Assembly (NCBI GenBank): GCA_030704615.1
Contig: CM060733.1
Coordinates: 9,672,001 to 9,736,000, forward strand
Source of the DNA: Takakia lepidozioides
Lineage: Eukaryota; Streptophyta; Takakiopsida; Takakiales; Takakiaceae
Direction: 5' to 3'
DNA: 64,000 nucleotides
Shown: piece after piece, positions 36,374 to 48,906 of the stretch
How the letters are laid out: each line of letters begins with the position of its first letter
How positions within the stretch are numbered: position 1 is the stretch's first letter
Translations under genes and position numbers: made by a program
The notes under the pieces: model-generated
Databases searched by the model: none
Seen by the model: the letters and a program-made list of their open reading frames with translations, nothing else
What the model was told of the DNA's origin: nothing

Positions 36374-37679
36374 GTACTTTTCCCTATACTTTTTCACTAC
36401 AGAATATACTCATGCCAACCACTACAGAGTCTGGGATAAGCACTATGGGATACTGCCTACCTTGTAATGTGTCCACCCCTCTTTTACCCCTCTTCTGATG
36501 TGGACCATGGAATTTCTAACTACACACTACCATACAACTTTGTTCCCCACCTCCATGTCTATTATAACTTGAAGAATGTCCATGTTGTGCATGGAAGTGG
36601 TCAGCATTCTGACATGGCAGTAGGTTGGGCATAGGTGTGGAGAGAAAAATACCTTGCCAGCTTTTTGGCTCAGTATTGACTGGTGGCAGAAACCCTCAGA
36701 ACTTGGGATTGTTCTTGTATAGCTTGATGTGGATCACTCCTACATAAATGGCTATGATGTCCACCTGCATATAGTGATGAGGAATGTCATCATCATATGA
36801 TGAGTATAACGGATTTGTACTTTTCAGTTTCAGCATGCTTCACTTGCATGAATATGAGCAAAAAAGGTGTGGGCACCCCTGAAGACTGGTTTGCTTGTTG
36901 ACAAAAATTCGTAGGAATGGAGAAGGGTTCATTTGGAGGACTACACAAAAATGTGTAAAGCATTGGAGGCCAAGTTGAGCAAGCTATGGCATCGCAAGGA
37001 GATAGGCGAGCCCTTATGATTACAAGGGTCATCTCTGTGGGCATGAGCTCAGTAAAGTGCCCTGAAACAGGACAAATTCTTTGGTGTGCACTTAAAGTGA
37101 AGATTCTAACCATGTCCTTGTCAATATTCTCTGCACCATTCATGTTCTCTAGACAGAGCTTCAAAATCCAAAATTCTTCGAAAAGGACAGATAGGGGACT
37201 GTCAACCCTATAGTGATTTGCTTGAGGCAGCAAGAGAGTATGGACACATTTAGTTGGAACTGTTTCTATAATTGTATTGCATATAGGACAAAAGCGGATA
37301 AGCAAATGATATTAATTAAAGTTGTATTGTGATCATGCCCATGATGTCCTCCTTTGGAAGGTTTGGCCTCTTTTCACTATGCAACTTAAGAATGTGGAAG
37401 AATGTTATGCATTCGCTTATCACAAAATGAATTCAAGTGCTGCAAGAAAGGTGCAATCCTCTCTTCCAACTAAATGTGACCCACATCTAGTGAGTTTCCA
37501 AGCACACCAAGGGAATTGAGGCTTTTTGTCAGACTTTGTAATTCTTTTCTTCTGCTCCCTGGCTAATAATTCAACTGACAGAAGTGTCAGCAGAGTTATT
37601 AACAATGCTTATGTTGCTTATTTTACCAGTAATCCCACAAGAACAAATCCTATCTGGGAAGTGACGAAAGTGGCTGGCA

Positions 37680-39881
37680 TCCCACACAAGATTTGCTGGC
37701 ATAGCAATCTTGGAGATATATTTGGTGGGGAGACATACTTGGTGGCAGTGTGGCAGTCACCACACACATGGAAAGAGATCCCAGGGGGAGTCTAAAAGCA
37801 GTGCCACTTTCTCACTGTGGTGGCAATGAGAAATTTCCTTATGGTGCTCCTCCACATCGTGTAACATAAAACACCTATAGACAATCTTTTCAACTCTGAA
37901 AGTTTCCTCAATTTGTGGATGAGATGTCTTCTACAACGAATGTAAGCACCCTTTGTCCACCTCATTGAGCCTGGCTCCTTCCTAATGTGCCTTTCCTCCG
38001 TGCTTGTTTCTCTCAGTTGCTTTATCATCCCACATGCCAGCTGCCATAAAGATGTTCGATAGCAGCACCAAGCTGTAGGGTGCTGTGAATCGCACTTGAA
38101 AAGTCATTTTGCTGCACCTTCCGCTAGCTCCACATTGCCATGGATTCTGCAGGCAGCAAGCAAGGCCTCACACCGTAGCATGTGGTGCAACTGCCATCAA
38201 TATACGAATCGAGACGTTTGTTTGTTTTGTTTGTTTTGTTTTGTCACATTGAGATGTCCCAAACCGTGGGGCCCCAGCATTGGTGCTTGGTACCCTTGGA
38301 AAGCCCTCCACGAGGAAGGGTGCATAGTCTCATGATTTTTGGACCTGCGGTGTGGCAGATGTGGAATTTCAAGTTCTTTGGCTCGCTGGAAATTCAGGAA
38401 AAATAGCAAAGTGGGCATTCCTGGGACAATGGGAGGAGCCTCCACAGACTCTCTTGTAAAAGAATGATGAGATGTGGCTAAAATGAATTTGAAGTACTTT
38501 TCTTCGCTGGACAATGATTGGTGCCTCGAAAGGAGAGAGATAAAGGGGAAGGTCTCCGGTTCAAATCTGGTCGTAAGCTCTGTGGAAAAAAAAAAAATTA
38601 GATACAGCTTGCTTCATATATTGATGCACTTGGACACTTGGGCCAACGGCACAGGCTACCCTAGTTTTTATTAGTGAAGACCTCTGCCCTGTCAAATCGG
38701 CCTGCATAGCCAAAGACATCCACCATGCAGCCTAAACGCTCCTCACTAGGGCTGAGCCCATGATCTTGACTCATGGAGTCAAAATGGTGATGGCTTCCTT
38801 CATCCACTAGGCCACACGACTGCATGCAGAGAAGAGATCCAAAGGTGCCACCGGCCGGCTTCAAGCCTATCTGTTGCATTTGAAGGCCTCTCTACCTATC
38901 CTGCAATCATTGTGTTGTGTGAGACCATATTGTGTTGGGCCACAGTGTTGAGCATTTGACAAGCATTCTTTAAGCTGCTACATTTGGCATACTTGTCAAC
39001 CAGGGTATTCTCCAGCACAACGTCTGGCCTGATTCCACTTTTGGTGATGTCAGCGTGGCTCTCCTGGCCTTTTTCCAGGTCTGCGATGCTGGCACAAGCT
39101 TTGAGAACGAAGGTGACCTTCTGAGCCATCACCCCTTCCTGTATCATTTGGTCATAACTCTCAAAAGCCTCCTGACCACTTCCCTGCTGACCATGTACTG
39201 CAACCATTGCACTTCATGAGACCACATCTCGTATAGACAAAGTGTCAAACATTCTCCGCTCATCCTACATGCTCCCACACTTGGCATACATGTCGGCAGA
39301 GCAGTTTCCAGTACTATATCTGATACCATGCCAGCTTTGATGATACCAGCATGGACTGTTTTGCCCTTTTGGGGGCTCGTAGGCTGGCACGCTCATTGCC
39401 AATGCAGTTGATTCTGACCCTGTCTGGGACCAACCCTTGGAGTTGCATTTGCTTGTACATGTCAAAAGCCTCCCTACCACAACCATTCTGAGCATATCCT
39501 TTGATCATTGCACTCCAGTAACAATAGCATACATGTCAACAAGGCTATTCTCCAGAATGATATATGATGCAATTCCAGCCTTGCTGATGTTGGCATGGAC
39601 TTGCTTTCCCTTTCCAAGGTCTCCTTAGGCTGGCACATGCATTGAGAATGGAAATCAATGTGACACTATTGGGTGTCACCCCTTTTTGTTGTATTTGCTC
39701 ATACATATCGAAAGCCTCCCCCCATACCCACGCTGAGCATATCCTGCAACCATTGCACTACATGAGAGCACAACATGTGGAGCCATTTTGTCAAACTGAT
39801 GCTCCCGCATTTGGCATACATGTGAACAAGGGCTGTCTCCAGAATGATATCTTGTGCAGACCCAGCTTGTGCAGACAGCAA
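37680..39881 (-). pseudogene. PPR-DYW pseudogene, copy A
   Basis: Minus-strand frames keep PLS-class pentatricopeptide signatures: LVDKYAKCSSLKNACQML, MVSHNTMIAG, GQEAFESYDQMIQEGV, MIKGYAQNGCGREAFDMYKQ and LETALVHMYAKCGSI. Near 37700-37800 the remains of a DYW domain appear ([10 protein letters not shown]). Frames break repeatedly, so no intact protein can be made. PPR-DYW proteins edit organellar RNA; this copy is clearly non-functional. The gene ran right to left, with repeats at higher coordinates and the DYW end at lower ones. Confidence 0.85.
38510..38597 (+). mobile_element. SINE-like insertion (B-box, 3' poly-A)
   Basis: A pol III B-box-like GGTTCAAATCTGG is followed by ~20 bp and a run of 12 A residues. 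It lies inside a stretch (about 38192-38660) that is absent from duplicate B, so it arrived after or differentially from the duplication. The A box is weak and I do not see clear target duplications. Confidence 0.45.
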
Positions 39882-40068
39882 TATGTATTAAAATCGGCTA
39901 GGGTGCCTCTACAGCACCTCTTTCATCCACGCAAACAACCCTCTTTACTGAGCTTTTTGTACTCAATGTATGTTGACCTTCCAATTCCGTGTATGGGGGC
40001 TGCTATTTGGACTATTCTGTGAAAACCATGAGTGAGATCAGGAATGGCTCAAAAACAACCTCACACAG

Positions 40069-40904
40069 AACAGGATAAAACATCCTGCTTCCCAATTGCG
40101 AGCCCAACACCCTTGCAATGGATAGCTATGACAAATTCCCAGCGTTCCGGGAAAGAGAAGTGGTTTACAGGATTTTGTCCCTTCCTCGTCCTTCCTCCCT
40201 TAATTATATATTGGAGGTCCACAGGGGAAGAGTTAGAGCTATCAATTCCCAGTACCCTGACCAACGGCAGGGAGAGATGTACTGATTGACTGTTTTTTGC
40301 AAACAATCAGTCTGATTTGTCCTTGAGCTCTTAGTCCTCGCACACTATCGCACCTCTTGGAACCAGTTGTGGAGTACCAACCTACCAGGCCATGTTACAA
40401 TATCTTGGTTCCAGGGTTGCTGCTCTAACCTCGAATCTCTTGCCGACGTTAACATTGGCTGTGATAGAGAGAGAGAGTGAGAGAAAAGAATTCCCCAAGT
40501 CAATGTTGGGGGGTGCTATGTTTTTCATTTTTATGAGTCACACTCCTTAGCGACTGAGGCAATCTGAAGCTGTCACAGTTCTCAACTTGCAGTTCTTTCA
40601 TGCCAGGTCGAGCAATGAGCACAGGACAGCTCCGGAAGGAGTTCTTCCGAGAAACTTCACTGTGGTGCGACAATAGGATTGTTAAGGTGGGAAAAGTGTC
40701 ATTTTGGAGTTTGTCAAGGAGTTACTCGACTGATCATGTTTTCTGGACTGCATTTTATCTCCAGCTACTTAAATGAACGACAATTGTCTCTTTTGGTGGC
40801 TAAAAAGCAGAGTCTCACTGTTGCTAATACCAGGCCAGGTTTTTTGAGAGGAGGTCTTTTAAGCGGTTTCCAGGTTATTTGTATGATTTCAGAGCTATCC
40901 TGTT
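40069..40904. other. Segment inverted relative to copy B
   Basis: The interval between AACAGGATA (40069-40077) and its complement TATCCTGTT (40896-40904) lies in the opposite direction in copy B, at about 47795-48585. For example, CACCCTTGCAATGGATAGCT (A ~40109) appears as its complement in B near 48535. Flanks on both sides stay collinear. Confidence 0.8.
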
Positions 40905-41124
40905 GATCTGCTGGGTGATGTGAGGCCTTCCGCACGTCCACAGCAAGGAGAAGACCAGGCCTTGGGTATGATTAATGATTTAAGGAGGGGTAAAGCCCAA
41001 CTAGGCCAGATTTGTTTGCATTTGCAAGGCTTGTACGACCCAAGCAGCTCTGAAAAGGGCAAAGATGTCCATCTAATGTTCATCATGAAAAACTGATGTG
41101 TACAAAATATGATTCTGAACAGCA

Positions 41125-41256
41125 TGTAATGGACATGTATGCCCAACTACTGGAGTCAAGTGAGCCAGTGTTCGCCAAAATGGCTGAACCAAATGTGGTG
41201 AACTGGAGTGCCATAATCGCAGGATATGCCCAATTTGGAAATGACAAGGGATGACA
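41125..41256 (+). pseudogene. PPR fragment on plus strand, copy A
   Basis: The plus frame reads VMDMYAQLLESSEPVFAKMA followed by EPNVVNWSAIIAGYAQFGND and then a stop. These are PPR helices. The fragment is on the opposite strand to the larger PPR-DYW pseudogene. An equivalent sits at 48776-48906. Confidence 0.75.
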
Positions 41257-41752
41257 GCTTCAGCAAGCAATGCCCACCATGACATTGAACACCTGTGTAT
41301 GGAATGTCAGATACCTATCTACCTCAGTCCTCCAATGGTCCTCCGGTTGATGCAGACTGTAAACTCGGTTCTGGATCAATCAGTTTTGAACATCCCTAGA
41401 GAGAGCAAGGACCAGGGTACTTACTGTCATCACCAGTACTAATGTCTCTCGATGGAGGGACTGTGGAATGTATATCTAAAGTATATCGACACATAACAAA
41501 ACTCGAACAGAGCTTTGGCAACAGATCTGTATAGAGGTGCCATAGTATCCATTACCTTTAAAGAGATATTGCATTATGGGTACAGTCCACACTGTCATGA
41601 TCACCCTCTTCAACATTTGCTTGAAGTCCATTGATCATCGCAAAATTGCAGGAAATTGCAGGACGTAGAGAAGACAAACGATCATAAAAACTAAGAGAGG
41701 TGCAGCTCGGAAAAATCACAAAACTTGGGTGATGCAACCCTCACAAATCTAA

Positions 41753-42109
41753 TCAGGGTTTTGCATCCAACCTACATTCAACCATAATGCCCCCACCCAA
41801 AAACGACGGTTCCAACTCGCGAAGGTTATGCCACTCGTCCTTGGCCTTGTTGTACGTTGCAGTGTGTCGTCGTACGCACTGAGAGGAGTAGTGATGATAA
41901 CCTTCCTCCACAATTAGAAGCATGTCACCACAAACTACGAAACACTGACAATAGTAAGTGTCACTGCAAAAATAGTCATGCAGCACGAGCTCGGGGACAC
42001 ATGTAATCCTCACCCACGTCTGGTCGGCGCTTCGAAATTCCCATACATGCCTCTTGACCAGTGCGTAGACAAGCCCATTGCTTGTATTCCAATGAAAATG
42101 TTCCTTCAT
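41753..42109 (-). pseudogene. Truncated F-box gene 3' fragment, copy A
   Basis: A 118-codon open frame contains HVWEFRSADQTWVRITCVPE and ends GGIMVECRLDAKP. It matches the C-terminus of the intact F-box gene at 49517-50698. The homology stops near 42085, so the F-box and most of the propeller are missing. The frame is open but has no proper start. It marks the right end of duplicate A. Confidence 0.85.
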
Positions 42110-43997
42110 GCTATGTTATAAGCATTGTTTGCACGGAATGGTTAATGAGTACATCTCTGTCTCTCTGACATATGGTTCAGTGAGACTGAAGGTGCTACCA
42201 CAACCATGTCTTAGATTTGGGAAGTTAGATAATCACAGGCAAGGAAACACTGTCGCAATTATTATGTCAAGTCCAGCCCTCTATTTGACACTCAACCAAT
42301 AAATTATGATCTCCAAAACTTAGAACAATGTCTAGTCCAGCTCTTACAACAAACTCTCAATTCTTGACTATGCCTGCTTCTGAGGTAGTCTCATGTACCA
42401 TGGTGGGCTGGAACCTGAGAACTGGCTCCAGTTTGGGTGGAACAACGCGGAACAGACACTCACTTTGTATCTTAGGAAAAATATGTTTGTTGGCATGTGA
42501 AGAATAAGGAGCGTTGCTCTATGAAGTTCACAAGTGGTTGATCTCACGAATGTGGTGCCCACCTTGGCCCGCTAGTGAGGCGTATGAGCAAGCATGTACG
42601 TATGTCTCTTTGTTTTTTTTTCTTTGCTTCTTTATTGGGTTTTGGGTCACACATATGAAAGACTGGAACATAAATTATAGCATATATGCTTATCTAATAA
42701 GGGAGTTTAATCAATTATTCTACACCAATTCCTTGCTAATAATGTAGTCCTTAAACTGAAAGTTTCGTTTTAATGTTGATCCAAAGTGCTTATTGACTAA
42801 CTTGATTGATCTAAGTTCAAGTTCCTGCCATCAACCATAAGCAATTTATCATCAGCCATAAACAATTTGCCATCAGCAATTGGCTATCAGCAAGGGTCAC
42901 TTGGTATTTGCCGAAGTGACAAAGCAAAAGCTTCATCAGCTCATCAATGATTACATATTAAACTTTATTTAGCTGCGATTTGTCTGATAGAACATTATTA
43001 ACATTGTAACAATAGAATTATACATAAACCATGGTTTTGATAATGAATCATAAACATTGTGTTAGTTTCTCAAAATTATTTTAGATGTAACGTAATAAAT
43101 ATACTCTTTTAGTTTTTCAATAAAACTGTTTTTTAGAAAATAAAATATGTTCATTAATATTTTGGCAACGTCAACATTTAACGGATCTGAAGTGAAATGA
43201 TCCTTATGTGGCTGACTATTCAATGAGATATTATGCCCAAGTTTTTATTTGAGCTAATTTTTCTCAATTGGCTTAAATTAGTTCTAAGTAGCAATGATTC
43301 AAGTCAAAGTACCAAAATAACAACTGAAGATACTTAAGTTGAGCATCCGATTATGCTATAGTTATCTCAGCTAATTTTGCTCAATCAGCTTCAATTAGCA
43401 GTGATTCAAATAAGAATGTTCGAATAGCAGGTGGAGATAACTCTACAAATATTTTTTACTTTTTTCATAACTTTTAGATGTATTATATTTTTTATACAAT
43501 AAAGCACCAAAATTTCGCCCAACAGTTTTATAGGATATTTTAATATCAACCTTCATAAACCTAACAATGAATCTAATCAACCATGACAAATCACCATTTC
43601 CCTCTTCCATTTTTGGCATCTTACATTCAAAGAATCCACCATAACCTATAATTTTCAATTAGATAATATCAATATATCAAGTGACACCGAGGCGGTTTCA
43701 CAATTTTTTGGATTTGGGCCTTGTGGGGATTATTATGGATTACTATGGATTATTGCAACCACACAACATTATTTGCAGAAGAAGCATATTGGATCGACCA
43801 CCATTTCCCTAGCATTTAATCTCCCAAATTATTTTGTCAATCATTTCACAAACAATTTATAACTATGCGAGCTCGCATGTGACCATGCATTTGTTTTTCT
43901 TTGTATGAGTTTGGTCCCAGTTTGTTAACTTGTCCCCACTTTTGGCCAAACTCGGGGTACTCGTCCCCAGATTTTGGCACTTCACGGATAACCTTAC
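42110..43997. other. AT-rich spacer between the duplicates
   Basis: No gene is seen. It contains a 21-bp tandem motif, (C)CATCAGCCATAA(A/G)CAATTT, at about 42829-42895. It also has an imperfect direct repeat of about 70-80 bp at about 43252-43330 and 43372-43440, sharing AGCTAATTTT(T/G)CTCAAT and GTGATTCAA-type words. Confidence 0.6.
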
Positions 43998-44999
43998 TCA
44001 TGCCAACCACTACAGAGTCTGGAATAAGCACTATAGGAGACTGCCTGCGGCGTCCACCCGTCTTTCCCCCTTCTTCTGATGTGGACCATGGAATTTCTAA
44101 CTACACACTCCCATACAACTTTGTTCCCCACCTCCATCTCTATTAGAACTTAAACAATGTCCTTGTTGTGCATGGAAGTGGTCAGCATTCTGACATGGCG
44201 GTGTGTTGGGCATAGGTGTGGAGAGAAAAATGCCTTGCCAGCTTTTTGACTCAGTATTTTTGACTTGGCTGGTGGCAGAAACCCTCATAACTTGGGATTG
44301 TTCTTGTATACTTAGCTTGATGTGGATGACTCCTACATAAACGGCTATGATGTCCACCTGCATATAGTGATGAGGAATGTCATCATCATATGATGAGTAT
44401 AATGTATCTGTACTCTTCAATTTCAGCATGCTTCACATCCATGAACATGAGCAAAAGGTGTGGGCACCCCTGAAGACTGGTTGTTTGTTGACAAAAATTC
44501 ATAGGAATGGAGAAGGGTTCATTTGGAGGACTACACAAAAATGTGTTAGGCATTTGAGGCCAAGTTGAGCAAGCTATGGCAACTGCTTCTAAAATTGTAT
44601 TGCATATAGGACAGAAGCAAATAAGCAAATGATTCTGATTGAAGTTGTATTGTGGTCATGCCTGTCCTCCTTTGGAAGGTTTGGCCTCTCTTCACTATGC
44701 AACTTCAGAATGTGGAAGAATGTTATGCAGTTGCTTATCACAAAATGAATTCGAGTGCTGCAAGAAAGGTGCAATTCTCTCTTCCAACTAAATGCAAACC
44801 ACATCCAGTGAGTTTCCATGCAGGCCAAGGGAATTGAGGCTTTTGTCATATTTGTCATTCTCTTCTTCTGCTCTCTGGCTAGTAATTCAACTGACAGAAG
44901 TGTTACAGGGTTATTTACAATGCTTATGTTGCTCAATTTGCCAGTAATCCCACAAGAACAAATCATATCTTAGAAGTGATGAAAGTGACTGGCATCCCA

Positions 45000-47333
45000 C
45001 ACAAGAATTGCTCGCACAACAACCTTGGAGATATACTTGGTGGCAGTGTGGCAGTCACCACACACCCAAAGGTTCTTGATGACACGGACAGAGATCCCAG
45101 GGGGAGTGCTTACAAGTCCAAAAGCAGTGGCCACTTTCTCACGCTTCTCATTTAACAATAATAGGGTCATGAATGCCCGCACATGTGGCTGCGGCGGGCC
45201 CGCGGAAGGTGGGAGCGCCCCTACCCGAACCCCGCCAGTCAGCTTGTTGGGTCCGTTGGACCCACAATATGCACATAAAGCATTAGTTATTGCAGGGGTT
45301 TGTAAAAAGCGACGGGTAGTGTGGTGGTGAAGAGCAATGAAAGATAAACACGAGGTGTGGTGTTCAAATCTCGTTACGATGTACCGCAACAGTAACGTGT
45401 GTTATCAAATATATATGATGTCGAAGGGTCTGCCGGTCTGCTGGAGGGGGTTTGCCCAATCCGCTTCTCGGTCTGGAGGGTCTGCTAGAAGGTTGGAGAG
45501 GGTCTGTTGGAGGGTCTGCCCAGTCCGCTAGAAGGTCCGCCACGATAGATTAACAAGGACTTAGCATTCATGACCCTATTATTAAACAATGAGAGGCCTT
45601 TCTCACTGTGGTGGGAATTAGAAAACACAAAGCACCTATCAGGCACATACCTGGCCTCCTTCATTAGCGCGGACAATCTTTTCAGCCCAGAAAGGATTTC
45701 CTCAATTTGTGGACATGTCTTCTACAACGAATGTATGCACCCTATGTCCACCTCAATGAGCCTATTTCCTTCCTAATATGCCTTTCCTCCGTGCTTTTTT
45801 TCTCTCAGTTGCTTTATCATACCACATGCCAGCTGCCATAAAGATGTTCAGATAGCAGCACAAAGTTGCACAAAGTTGTAGGCTGCTGTGAATCGCACTT
45901 GAGAGAAGTCATTTTGCTGCACCTTCCGCTAGCTCGACGTTGCCATGGATTCTGCAGGCAGCAAGCAAGGCCCCACACCGTAGCATGTGGTTCAGCTGGC
46001 ATTTTTATTAATGAAGTCCTCTGCCTTGTCTAATCGGCCTGCACAGCCAAAGACATCCACCATGCAGCCAAAATGCTCCGCAGTAGGGGTGAGCCCATGA
46101 TCTTGACTTATGGAGTCAAAATGGTGAAGGCCTTCCTTCATCCACTAGGCCACACAACTGCATGCGGAGAAGAGATCCAATGGAGCTACCAGCCGGCTTT
46201 AAGCCTATCTGTTGCATTTGGAGGCCTCTCTACCACACCGATTCTGACCATATCCCGCCATTCCGTGAGACCATATTGTCTTGAGCCACAGTGTTGAACA
46301 TTTGACGAGCATCCTTTAAGCTGCCACATTTGGCATACTTGTCAACGAGGGGAGTACTCCCCAGCACAACGTCTGTCCTGATTCCACTTTTGGTGATGTC
46401 AGCTTGGATCTCCTGGCCTTTTTCCAGGCTGCGATGCTGGCACAAGCTTTGAGAATGAAGGTGACCTTCTGAGCCATCACCCCTTCCTGTATCATTTGGT
46501 CATAACTCTTAAAAGCCTCCTGCTGAGCATGTACTGCAACCAATGCACTTCATGAGACCACATCTTGTGTAGACAAAGTGTCAAACATCCTTCACTCATC
46601 CTTCATGCTCCCACACTTGGCATACATGTCGGCAAAGCAGTCTCCAGTACTATACCTGACACCATGCCAGCATGGACTGTTTTGCCCTTTTACGGGGCTC
46701 GTAGGCTGGCACACGCATTGACAATGCAGTTGATTGTGACCCTGTCGGGGACCAGCCCTTGGAGTTGCATTTGCTTTTGCTTTTGTACATGTCAAAAGCC
46801 TCCCTACCACAACCATTCTGAGCATATCCTTTGATCATTGCAATCCAGTAACAATGGCATACATGTGAACAAGGCTATTCTCCAGAATGATATATATGAT
46901 GCCATTCCAGCCTTGCTGATGTTAGCAGGGACTTGCTTTCCCTTTCCAAGGTCTCCTTAGGCCGGCACATGCATTATGGAAATCAATATAACACTATTGG
47001 GTGTCACCCCTTTCTGTTGCATTTGCTCATACATATTGAAAGCCTCCTAGCATACCCATGCTGAGCACATCCTGCAACCACTATATGAGAGCACAACATG
47101 TGGAGCCATTTTGTCGAACTCATGCTCCTGCATTTGGCATATGTGAACAAGGGCTGTCTCCAGAATGAAATCTTGTGCAGTCCCAGCTTGTGCACACAGC
47201 AATACATATTACAATCTGCTAGGGTGCCTCCTTGGTTCAGACTGTACAACACCTCTTTCATCCACGCTGCGTTACATAGTGCCTTCAAAAGAGCTCTTGT
47301 TGGGTCCGTCTCTTGGTCCTCTTTCCAAAACAC
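45000..47333 (-). pseudogene. PPR-DYW pseudogene, copy B, split by a Mutator-like element
   Basis: The DYW end is better preserved than in copy [41 protein letters not shown] and a final DASHFHHF, matching the canonical order of plant DYW domains. The piece upstream (KEARYVPDRCFVF, then HHSEKG) is separated from it by the insertion at 45143-45597. PPR repeats lie to the right with many frame breaks (for example MIKGYAQNGCGREAFDMYK at ~46838). It is non-functional. Confidence 0.87.
45143..45597. mobile_element. Mutator-like non-autonomous element, 455 bp
   Basis: Terminal inverted repeats of 34 bp with 5 mismatches: the left begins GCTTCTCATT and continues to AATAGGGTCATGAATGC; the complement of the right begins GCCTCTCATT and ends with the same AATAGGGTCATGAATGC. 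Identical 9-bp direct repeats CTTTCTCAC flank it (45134-45142, 45598-45606), the hallmark of Mutator-like elements. The unoccupied site CACTTTCTCACTGTGG is present in duplicate A near 37805. Inside are several copies of GGTCTG(C)-type words and a GTTCAAATCTCG B-box-like motif; there is no transposase. Confidence 0.93.
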
Positions 47334-47794
47334 TGGTGCTGGTGCAGTATGCTATCCTTGTAGTCGGTCTGCTGTCCACGAAAGAAGTGTCTGATTCAAC
47401 CCTGCCAACCTGCATGACGCAAAACTCTTACTTGAAAACCCTTACGCTCACTTGGACCTATTGTATCCTATTTTGAAGATACTTCCTACAAACACTCTTC
47501 TCGAGAACAATTTTCCTGTTAAATATCACAAGAATTTCATAACAACTGGTGGGAATAAACTGCACCAACTCTTCCTAATGTAGACTGCAATGGAACCATC
47601 ACCTGACTGTGCTGGACCTTGTATCATGAACAAGCTCTGCTTTCACCCCAGGAGGGTTTGCCCAACTCTCAACCCAAAGGACCTCCTTTGTGTTCTTATG
47701 TGTGAAGTCTGGTGATCTTGGACTATTCGGTGAAAACCACGAGTGAGCATCAGATCAGGAATGGCTCAAACGCAACCTGACACAGAACACAACA

Positions 47795-48585
47795 CTACCA
47801 TTGCTCTGAAATCTTACAAATAACCTGGAAACCCCTTAAAAGACCTCTCAAAAACCTGGCCTGGTATTATAAACTGTGTGACTCAGAGCTGCTTTTTAGC
47901 CACCAAAGTGACAAATTGTCATTCATTTAAGCAGCTGGAGATAAAAGGCAGTCCAGAAAACATGATCAGTCAAGTAACTCCTTGACAAACTCCAAAATGA
48001 TAACTTACTGACCTTAACAATCCTGTTGCCATACCGTGTGAAGGTTCTCAGAAGAACTCCTGCCAGAGCTGTTCTGTGCTCATTGCTTCATGAAAGAACT
48101 GCAAGTTGATAACTATGACAGCTTCCGATTGCCTCAGTCACGAAGGAGTGTGACTCATAAAAATGAAAAACATAGCACCCCACAACATTGACTTGGGGAA
48201 TTCTCTATCACAGTCAACGTGTAATGTCGGGAAGAGATTCGAGGTTAGAGGAGCAACCCTGGAACTGAGGTATTGTTAGATAGCCTGGTAGGTTGGTACT
48301 CTACAACTGTTCCAAGAGGTTAGATAGTATCCAAGGACTATGAACTAAAGGGCAAATCAGACTGATTGTTTGCATGACCATAATGTGAGAGAAGGGGTGT
48401 GATTCTGGGAACAAGGACCTGGGTGGCTCATACACATTTACAAACTCCCGAAAGTGCACGAAGTGTCCATGTCCATAACTTTCTTCTTTCCCGGAAGGCT
48501 GGGAATCTGTAATAGCTATCCATTGCAAGGGTGTTGACTCGGCATTGGGCAGCAGGATGCCCATTTCAGCTCCACAGCCTGGCAT
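47795..48585. other. Segment inverted relative to copy A
   Basis: This is the counterpart of 40069-40904 in reverse direction. CTGAAATCTTACAAATAACC at about 47811 is the diverged complement of A ~40870-40893, and the GGGAATCTG...GGGTGTTG block near 48500 is the complement of A ~40105-40135. Confidence 0.8.
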
Positions 48586-48775
48586 GTTGATTTGCTGGGT
48601 GAAGTGAGGACTTCCGCACGTCCACAGCGAGGAGAAGACCGGGCCTTAGGTATGATTAAAGATTTAAGGAGGGGTGAAGCCCAACTAGGCCAGACTTGTT
48701 TGATGTGCGACCCAAGCAGCTCTTAAAAAGGGCAAAGATGAAAAACTGATGTATACAGTATGTAATTACTAACAG

Positions 48776-48906
48776 CATGTAATGGACATGTATGCCAAAT
48801 ACTGGAGTCAAGCAAGCCGGCGTTCGCCAAAATGGCTGAGCCAAATGTGGTGAACTGGACTGCCATAATCGCAGGATATGCCCAATTTGGAAACGATGAG
48901 GGATGA
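48776..48906 (+). pseudogene. PPR fragment on plus strand, copy B
   Basis: The plus frame keeps VMDMYAKYWSQASRRSPKW-like debris and, in a shifted frame, EPNVVNWTAIIAGYAQFGND. It corresponds to 41125-41256 in copy A and is equally broken. Confidence 0.7.

Larger units (their letters stand above)
36411..42085 (+). repeat. Segmental duplication, copy A
   Basis: From CATGCCAACCACTACAGAGT at 36411 to the F-box fragment ending near 42085, this segment aligns collinearly with 43998 to about 49870. Anchors include TGTGGACCATGGAATTTCTA (A 36499, B ~44080), TTCATTTGGAGGACTACACA, TGCAGGCAGCAAGCAAGG and the F-box 3' end. Similarity looks high, perhaps around 90 percent, with insertions and deletions and one inversion. 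Copy A contains ~270 bp at 36988-37255 that B lacks, and a SINE-like insertion near 38192-38660. Confidence 0.9.
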
